From positions 1 through 24,760 of the forward strand of contig JAPFFF010000360.1 in NCBI GenBank assembly GCA_039105265.1: a stretch of DNA of 24,760 bases, written 5' to 3'. Numbering within the stretch: the first letter of the stretch is position 1; every line of letters begins with the position of its first letter. Positions 18,621 through 24,760 of this stretch are shown one piece after another. The notes beneath the pieces are model-generated. The model ran no database searches and was not told where the DNA came from. It saw only the letters and a list, made by a program, of their open reading frames with translations. The stretch is from Tritrichomonas musculus. Its lineage: Eukaryota > Parabasalia > Tritrichomonadida > Tritrichomonadidae. A program made the translations under genes and the position numbers.

Positions 18621-19195
18621 AACATCAATGTTTGTCTGTCGTTAGCATAGATGTTTATCTGTTGTTAGCATCAATGTTTTTCTGTTGTTAGCATAGATGT
18701 TTGTATGTTGTAAGCATCGATGTTTGTCTGTTGTAAGCATCGATGTTTTTCTGTTGTTAGCATCGATGTTTATCTGTTGTTAGCATAGATGTTTGTATGT
18801 TGTAAGCATCGATGTTTTTCTGTTGTCAGCATAGATGTTTGTATGTTGTAAGCATCAATGTTTATCTGTTGTTAGCATCGATGTTTATCTGTTGTTAGCA
18901 TCGATGTTTATCTGTTGTTAGCATCGATGTTTTTCTGTCGTTAGCATCAATATTTATCTGTTGTTAGCATCGATGTTTATCTGTTGTTAGCATCGATGTT
19001 TATCTGTTGTTAGCATAGATGTTTGTATGTTGTAAGCATCGATGTTTTTCTGTTGTCAGCATAGATGTTTGTATGTTGTCAGCATCGATGTTTATCTGTT
19101 GTTAGCATCGATGTTTATCTGTTGTTAGCATCGATGTTTATCTGTTGTTAGCATCAATATTTATCTGTTGCTAGCATCAATGTTTGTCAATATTT
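18621..19195 (+). repeat. 23-bp minisatellite, 25 units, with higher-order structure
   Basis: Twenty-five head-to-tail 23-bp units, the commonest beginning AGCATCGATGTTTATCTG and ending TTGTT. No unit is lost or shortened by indels: all keep exactly 23 bp. Variation is confined to a few positions (CGATG/AGATG/CAATG; TTTATC/TTTTTC/TTTGTA; GTTGTT/GTTGTA/GTTGTC). Units 7-13 (18759-18919) and 17-23 (18989-19149) are near-copies with 2 differences in 161 bp, giving a higher-order period of 10 units (230 bp). No reading frame runs through it. Confidence 0.9.
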
Positions 19196-20210
19196 AAGAT
19201 AATATTATCTGGCGGTAGGATTATTTGGTTGTGGGATTTATCTGGCTATGAGATTAAACTATTTATTTCTTTTTGATAAATTAATTAAAAAAAAAAGGTA
19301 CTAGTTTTTTTTGCACAAAAAGTGCCCAAAAAGTGACAAATACTGAAAAAGTTTCCCAAAAAGTGCTTTTTGCACAAAAAGTGACAAATTTGGAGAAAAA
19401 AAAAACTTAAATAAATCATAAATAGAATTAAAATGTTTTTATAAAAATTATAATATAAAATGTATAAGTCCATATGAAATAAAAAATGGTATAAAATTGA
19501 GAAATGCAAATTATCATATATATTTCATATATTTGATCTAATATTGTGAAAAAGGCAAATTATCATTTAATGTAGCTTGTATATTAATATTTGTGTGTCA
19601 TTTTCGCGATAATATTGATACTTCAAATATTGATTGATTTTCTAAAAATAAAAGAAAATTACTTATTTGAAATTATTTAACGTTAATTAACAAATTAGTC
19701 ATCACCATTTTTAATTTAATAATGTTTTTTATGAGATAATTCTATATTAAATGTGAGATATTATTTTCTCAGAAAAAAAACAAAATAATTAAAATTGATA
19801 ATAAAATATTGAATGGCAATAGAAAAATTATTGAATTAATTATTATTATATTTCATATTTATTTATTTTAATATGTTCATGCACTATACGGATATATAAA
19901 CTTTAATCTGCTTATATAATATTATTAAACATATATTTAGTGGTTATTTTATATGATATAAATGTTATATTTCATAGAATTCATATTTTATATTTTGTGA
20001 ATAAAGTATAATTTTGAATAAAAATAATTATATATTGAATGCATTGAAATATTTATTTTTATAAACGGCTCTTTTATCTTTTATCGATTTATTTTACAAT
20101 AGAAAAGATTTTTAATATTAATAATATGATATAATTATTTAGTATATTGTTCATTATTTTGGAGTTCCTGATATTTTCCTTTATGTGGTGAAAATTGAAC
20201 AATTTGATGA
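19196..20210. other. AT-rich region with clustered AAAAAGTG motifs
   Basis: About 1 kb without a gene. At 19309-19389 the motif AAAAAGTG occurs four times (19317, 19328, 19358, 19376), with nested direct repeats such as TTTTGCACAAAAAGTG twice. The rest, to 20210, is AT-rich and featureless to my reading. Confidence 0.55.
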
Positions 20211-20574
20211 AAATATTATATCTTCTCTTAATCCAGTTACATAAACTAGCAATAAACGATATAAAGTAATTTAATAGTTATTATAATTGTTCATTCTTAT
20301 TCTTTCATTTGTTTTCATAGAATCTTATTTCAAAATATTATATCTTCTCTTCATCCAGTTACATAAACTAGCAATAAACGATATAAAGTAATTTAATGGT
20401 TATCATAGTTGTTCATTCTTATTCTTTCATTTGTTTTCATAGAATCTTATTTCAAAATATTATATCTTCTCTTCATCCAGTTATATAAACTAGCAATAAA
20501 CGATATAAAGTAATTTAATGGTTATCATAGTTGTTCATTCTTATTCTTTCATTTGTTTTCATAGAATCTTATTA
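20211..20574 (+). repeat. 122-bp tandem repeat, three copies
   Basis: Copies are in register at 20219, 20341 and 20463 (start of TATCTTCTCT), exactly 122 bp apart. Copies two and three are nearly identical; copy one differs at a few bases. Each carries AATAAACGATATAAAG, containing ACGATA, the core of the trichomonad Myb-response/M3 promoter motif, and a TTTTCATAG that resembles an initiator. The array ends in a T18 run and a pyrimidine tract (20587-20619). No coding frame. Confidence 0.85.
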
Positions 20575-21000
20575 AGAAATTTAATATTTTTTTTTTTTTT
20601 TTTTCCTCTCTCTCCCCTCACTATTTCATTTAGTATATATTAGTATATAATAAATTGTAGTGTTATCTGATATTATGATAACACAAATACTTTATTTATT
20701 TTATGCTTATTTCATACAAATCATCAATTTTCGATTTTGAATATGCTCATTGAATTATTTCAATGGATAAAATATAAAGAAATGATTTTTTAATTTCTAA
20801 CTAACGACAGGTTTTTTGTTTTAAGTAATCAAATTATTACAATCAAGGAAGTCATTTACATTAATATTACATATTATTACAATCATATTTTAATTAAATC
20901 CCTAAAATTGTGAATTCTTAAATATTTTCAAAATATTGAAAAGATTGATAGAACAGATCCCAATATGAATGATTATACATTTAATTTGTTAATATATAGT
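20575..21000. other. Pyrimidine tract and AT-rich flank of the Maverick
   Basis: Begins with T18 and CCTCTCTCTCCCCTCA on the plus strand, then plain AT-rich DNA. Composition changes abruptly at 21001, where the Maverick begins. Confidence 0.55.
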
Positions 21001-21020
21001 AGTGTAGGGGTGGCGCGTAG

Positions 21021-21640
21021 GACCCCCAGATACGAAAATGGTCGAAAATGGCCCTTAAATGGGTAGTTACGAGCATGGAAACGCGTTTTCGAAAAGTCCC
21101 AAAAAGAGCCCCAAATGGGCCTTAAATGGGCTGTTTTCAGCACTCCGACGAGTTATGCCTATCGGAAATTCCTCGCGTGACATGTCCATCGTGTATTTCT
21201 TGCGTGAATCGCACACTCGGAGGGTCTAGTTACGGTGCTCGAAATGGACGACCCCCAGATACGAAAATGGTCGAAAATGGCCCTTAAATGGGTAGTTACG
21301 AGCATGGAAACGCGTTTTCGAAAAGTCCCAAAAAGAGCCCCAAATGGGCCTTAAATGGGCTGTTTCCGTGACGACAAGCACATCGTCAGAACAGTGGTTT
21401 CAGTGACTCCGACGTGACATGTCCATCATGTATTTCTTGCGTGAATCGCACACTCGGAGGGTCTAGTTACGGTGCTCGAAATGGACGACCCCTAGATACG
21501 AAATTCGTCGAAAATGGCCCTTAAATGGGTAGTTACTGAGAGATCCTCGTTTGTGACCATCCCGTGACGATTTTCGTGGTGGTTATGCCCGGTAAAGAGT
21601 CTCGTTAGTGGGTGAAATGGACGACCCCCAGATATTGTTT
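21021..21640 (+). repeat. Subterminal ~230-bp tandem repeats of the Maverick
   Basis: The motif GACCCC(C/T)AGATA recurs at 21021, 21250, 21487 and 21623. The first two copies are 229 bp apart and nearly identical over their first ~115 bp, and the third is shorter. Each copy contains AAATGGCCCTTAAATGGGTA and a GCACACTCGGAGGGTCTAG-type segment. Such repeats near the tip may belong to the element's terminal repeat or carry replication or packaging signals. Confidence 0.75.
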
Positions 21641-21765
21641 ATACCTCATGAGCGATAAATAGCGGGGTGGGTGAGTGTGGATGTACGTGGATGGGTGATC
21701 TCGTGAGGGGTGTGCATGTGGGGGTGATCTCGTTACCGACCTACCAACTTTTTAGTCGAAACCAA

Positions 21766-22917
21766 ATGACCTCGAAGGGTAAAACCGGAATGAAAGAACT
21801 GATGGACATTGTCCTTGGGTTGAAACAAGACGTGAAGCGCATGAACAGCCTCATCTCTCCACAAGGTGCTCAAAGTTTGGTCGAGAAGCACAATCATTCG
21901 AATCCGAATAGTCGATGGGCACTCAAGAAGCTCGATGTTAATGGACCTGCCGTTCTGAATAACATGCCTGATGTCAACAACGATGGTGTCCCTGATGTAA
22001 TCATCGTCGACAAGAACAACAACCCAGTCTACGCGAACGGATACACAACAGTCCAATCCGACTGGCCAAACACTTTGGCATACCATTCAACATATCCCGA
22101 CAAAGCATCTCGTGCTGAATATAAGCGACGACATGACGGTAAAGCCATCACGAAACGTGGCTTCATCAATGACACATTGGGTGTCACCTACTTTGACTAC
22201 GATAGGGCACAACATCCTGAGCAAATCCGTCAAGTAGGTACCGTCATCGGAACTAACCTTTCTCAGACTCCTCAATGGTACCAGAACGTATTGGAGAACC
22301 CCAAGAGTGGCTATCGAATGAAGAAGCCTCGTAAACAATCCGCTTATGAGATGTTCAACAAGTACGTCTTCACTGATGCCTTCAATGCTGCTATCGCTCA
22401 GATCGAAGAAGTCCATCACACCACCATTCCTGGGCAACATAAGATGGTCCTCCATTCGAAGTTATGCGGTAGTTACTGGAAGTCTCAGATCAAAGCCGCA
22501 TTGAATCTCCCAGACGATATTCCTGATGACCAATTCGACAAGATCAAGCGTAAGAAGAACTCACAACCAAGCATCGAAAACAAGGTCTATTCATTAATGC
22601 TCGCCCACAGAGACAACAGTAACACACACGCATACGATACACTGTATTATCGTCTCATCAGGGATATATGCCAAATCTTGAACCTTCAATTGACTCCCGC
22701 TCTTCAACCACCTGCCAACTACCCTGACCCTGATAGTCTTATCGCTCACAGAGATTCGTTTATGGGGCCATCCTCTTGGGCAGCTCCACCATCATCAGTA
22801 GCAGCTGCTTGGGCAGCTCCACATTCATCACCTGAAGCCGTTCCTGTCGAATACGATCCTGCTGCTTGGGCAGCTCCACCAGATCCCGATGCCGATGAAT
22901 ATGCTTTATTGGAGTAA
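21766..22917 (+). CDS. Maverick protein of unknown function
   Basis: The best start is ATG 21766 (MTSKGKTGMKELMDIV), giving 383 residues; the open frame extends back to 21667 without a better ATG. It begins with a helical stretch, then has PDVNNDGVPDVIIVD, an aspartate-rich Dx[DN]xDG loop like calcium-binding repeats, followed by NNNPVYANGYTTVQSDWP. The middle is basic and helical. The C-terminus carries three repeats of a WAAP motif (SSWAAPP, AAWAAPH, AAWAAPP) within a proline-rich, acidic tail. It sits directly before the ATPase on the same strand, 4 nt apart, so the two may be made together. A structural or virion-associated role is plausible by position only; I cannot name a family. It looks whole. 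Confidence 0.65.
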   Translation: MTSKGKTGMKELMDIVLGLKQDVKRMNSLISPQGAQSLVEKHNHSNPNSRWALKKLDVNGPAVLNNMPDVNNDGVPDVIIVDKNNNPVYANGYTTVQSDWPNTLAYHSTYPDKASRAEYKRRHDGKAITKRGFINDTLGVTYFDYDRAQHPEQIRQVGTVIGTNLSQTPQWYQNVLENPKSGYRMKKPRKQSAYEMFNKYVFTDAFNAAIAQIEEVHHTTIPGQHKMVLHSKLCGSYWKSQIKAALNLPDDIPDDQFDKIKRKKNSQPSIENKVYSLMLAHRDNSNTHAYDTLYYRLIRDICQILNLQLTPALQPPANYPDPDSLIAHRDSFMGPSSWAAPPSSVAAAWAAPHSSPEAVPVEYDPAAWAAPPDPDADEYALLE

Positions 22918-22921
22918 GCTG

Positions 22922-23818
22922 ATGAACCACCCACTAGACGATACCTATTTTTATGGCACAGAAACCATGAGTACATCTCTGTCAGACATCGTTAAAGACA
23001 AGGTCCATGAGGTGTTATCCACTAAGAAGAACGACATGAGTGGAGCCTTCATAGACAAGGTTCATCCAGAGATCAACGTTAGATACAACTCCGTTAACGT
23101 CATTGTCGGTAAGCAAGGTCAGGGGAAGACAGTCATCGCTTTGGAAGAGATCATCAAGATTGCATTAATGGATACTCATCATCTACTCGTCTACGTAACC
23201 AAAGATGGGAATGAAAGTGATCGATCATTCCTCGCATTGAAATCACTGATAGAACCTCGTTTACCGATCATCACCATCAGTGAATCATCAGCGGAAGCAA
23301 CAATAGAGAAGCTCATTAAAGCCAAGAACGAGTACTATGCCATCACGAACAACCATCTCGAAGACAAACTAGACGATCCCCAACTCAACATCACCCCAAA
23401 AGAGATCCATGACCTCTTCGATACCCTCCACATCGATGACTTCCATCGGAAGTACCTCCATACACTCGTCCTCTTTGATGACATCAGTAACAGCAAACTC
23501 TTCACGAATGAGACATCGTACTTCTCTCAGTTACTCCGTCGTTGTCGACACACCAACATGACCTTCTTTCTATTGATTCAGGGATGGAAGGGCCTGAAGC
23601 CGCACATCAAGAACGAGATCACCACGTTGATGATATTCCCCTGTTTCAACAAACAACAACTGAGGTACATCTATAGTCAGTCCGCCTCGAATCTCTGTTT
23701 CGACGACTTCTACGAAAAATATGAGCAGATCATGTCGTTGAAGACCAACTATCCCGACTCCCATCCATATATGGTCATTCAGGTCGTTGACGGTGGCGAG
23801 ACGTTCATTCAGGTATGA
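22922..23818 (+). CDS. A32-like (FtsK/HerA) DNA-packaging ATPase of the Maverick
   Basis: From ATG 22922 the product has 298 residues. A Walker A motif GKQGQGKT lies at residues 63-70 and a Walker B LVLFDD at 182-187, followed by RRCRHTNMTFFLLIQGW, the sensor-like strand typical of the poxvirus A32 / Polinton packaging ATPase group. These enzymes drive DNA into capsids, so in the family they mark an element able to form particles. Length is normal and the gene looks whole. It starts 4 nt after the previous gene and ends tail-to-tail, overlapping the opposite-strand frame at 23805-24123 by 14 bp. Confidence in the ATPase family is high. Confidence 0.85.
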   Translation: MNHPLDDTYFYGTETMSTSLSDIVKDKVHEVLSTKKNDMSGAFIDKVHPEINVRYNSVNVIVGKQGQGKTVIALEEIIKIALMDTHHLLVYVTKDGNESDRSFLALKSLIEPRLPIITISESSAEATIEKLIKAKNEYYAITNNHLEDKLDDPQLNITPKEIHDLFDTLHIDDFHRKYLHTLVLFDDISNSKLFTNETSYFSQLLRRCRHTNMTFFLLIQGWKGLKPHIKNEITTLMIFPCFNKQQLRYIYSQSASNLCFDDFYEKYEQIMSLKTNYPDSHPYMVIQVVDGGETFIQV

Positions 23819-24123
23819 GTTGATTGAAGTAGTCTTGTATCGACTGCAACGCCAACTTGATGTTTTTGATGTCGTCACTCATCTCGGATATCTCGTTCTC
23901 GATAGCCATGAATCTCTGTTCCGTCTCCGAGTCATCTTCTTTGGGTTTCGTCGCTTTCGGGGCTTTCTTGAGTGATAGTACACCTTTGATTCTCGTGACA
24001 CGATATCCGTTGATGTGGTACATCTTGTTGAGCTTGTGGGTGGTTAGCTTGTCCATCTCTTCTTGATGGGATTTGTACCATGAGTCGAAGTCGTTAGGGG
24101 TGTCGAACTCTTTGAGGTAGTGC
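23805..24123 (-). CDS. Coiled-coil tail piece, probably of the Maverick polymerase region
   Basis: An open minus-strand stretch including MDKLTTHKLNKMYHINGYRV, then a basic linker and an acidic coiled coil ending in a Pro-Glu stop at 23805. In Mavericks the polymerase ends tail-to-tail with its neighbour in this way, so it may be the C-terminal tail of the polymerase; a separate small coiled-coil protein is the alternative. It belongs to the element and is listed as a part only. Confidence 0.45.
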
Positions 24124-24132
24124 GTGATGGGC

Positions 24133-24760
24133 TCAATTACTTACTTTGACGGAGTTGCTCTCACCACCAAAGTCAATACCGAATTGCTTCAGGGAACCAC
24201 CACTAACGAATGACTGAGCATCGATGAATCGAAGACCATACATATCGGACTTGATGACGAACTGTTTCATTGATGATGGGGAACCGATCAGAGAGGTATT
24301 GTCGACGGACCACTTCATGTCTTGGTATTCGTAGTTGAGGTACTCTTTGAAGAGATTGCTATCGAAACGAGCTGAGTTGTATCCCAACACAGTGACTGTG
24401 AAGAGGTTTCTATCCAGTTTCTGGAGCTTCTCGACGTCATCGATATGAACCATCTCGCTGAGGAATGTGACCTTGTTGGCAACAACATTGACGGCTTGTT
24501 CGAACATGAACTTGATCCATTCGGGAATGAACTGAGGGTCTCTCGCATCGAAGTGTTTGGTGAGTGTTGATGATGAGGACTTCACGCAGCAGCTGACTGA
24601 TAGAGGGATGAGCTCACTGTTGATCGTGGTTGAGTCACCCGATTTGATGTTGACTTGATGCTCCATCGTCTCGAAGTCATAGGTCATGTAGAGTTGCTGA
24701 GGTTTCCATTCAAGGTCATGTGCGAGGCAGTACTCGTAAACGGGGTGATTGAGGATGTGT
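24133..24760 (-). pseudogene. Protein-primed DNA polymerase B of the Maverick (broken)
   Basis: The frame is open to the right window edge, so the N-terminus lies outside. Visible are the exonuclease motifs of family B: exo I in TYDFETME (Asp and Glu) and exo II in LGYNSARFDSNLF. LRFIDAQSFVSGGSLKQFG follows, as in protein-primed polymerases. In the family this enzyme copies the element's linear DNA from a terminal protein, with proofreading by the exonuclease part. The polymerase palm motifs are not seen in the window. The gene looks broken, with about one break. Confidence 0.75.

Larger units (their letters stand above)
21001..24760. mobile_element. Maverick/Polinton, one terminal part
   Basis: From AGTGTAGGGG at 21001 to the right edge, GC content jumps far above the flank and gene density becomes high. 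The parts are subterminal repeats, a conserved-looking protein, an A32-like packaging ATPase and a protein-primed family B DNA polymerase on the opposite strand, a set typical of Mavericks, which are abundant in trichomonads. The element goes on beyond the window, so the second terminal repeat, the integrase and the capsid genes are not seen. Genes other than the polymerase look whole; the polymerase is broken (about one break). It looks fairly young. Confidence 0.8.

Noticed and set aside
18621-19195. Minisatellite as a CRISPR array or coding repeat
   Set aside because: There are no unique spacers between repeats, the period of 23 is not a multiple of three and no frame stays open; this is a eukaryotic tandem repeat.
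19285-19509. A 74-codon minus-strand frame
   Set aside because: It is a translation of the AAAAAGTG repeat cluster and AT-rich DNA; its repeated CHFLC-like words come from the DNA repeat.
22087-22455. Minus-strand frames within the Maverick coding region
   Set aside because: Shadow frames opposite the real plus-strand gene, a usual result of its GC-richer composition.

Overview
The window looks like nuclear DNA of a parabasalid protist (trichomonad), probably a Tritrichomonas-like or Trichomonas-like species. The reasons are very AT-rich intergenic DNA with short intronless genes; a protein with the initiator-binding (IBD) fold known from Trichomonas IBP39; an initiator-like TCATA just upstream of one start codon; and a heavy load of DNA transposons, including a Maverick/Polinton. 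The species cannot be fixed from the sequence alone.

Layout. 1-1482: 3' part of an unrecognised host gene, open at the window edge. 1586-1657: a decayed tRNA-Arg-like sequence. 1799-2164: a TAF12-like histone-fold protein. 2528-2953 (minus): a small UBX-like protein. 2954-7376: 4.4 kb of AT-rich DNA without a convincing gene, holding a 255-bp MITE-like element with a GC-rich core (4795-5049) and several hairpins. 7377-8423: IBD-family transcription factor. 9275-10253 (minus): a decayed protein gene of unknown family. About 10.6-14.3 kb: a less AT-rich block with two tandem paralogues carrying a coiled coil and a hydrophobic segment, perhaps relics of a virus-like element. 14611-15326 (minus): a broken gene with a helix-turn-helix-like end. 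15892-18069: a Mutator-like transposon with 39-bp terminal inverted repeats, an 8-9 bp target duplication and a DDE transposase split by one frameshift. 18621-19195: a 25-unit, 23-bp minisatellite with higher-order structure. 20211-20574: three copies of a 122-bp tandem repeat. From 21001 to the right edge: the terminal part of a Maverick/Polinton, much richer in GC, with about 230-bp subterminal repeats, a conserved-looking large protein, an A32-like packaging ATPase and a broken protein-primed DNA polymerase B.

How it fits together. The host genes seen are transcription-related (TAF12-like and IBD-like) or possibly ubiquitin-related (UBX-like). They sit in a landscape built by successive insertions of unrelated elements. 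Base composition steps mark the foreign blocks: about 10.6-14.3 kb mildly, and from 21.0 kb very sharply. The best-supported new object is the complete MULE; the most puzzling is the tandem coiled-coil paralogue pair.
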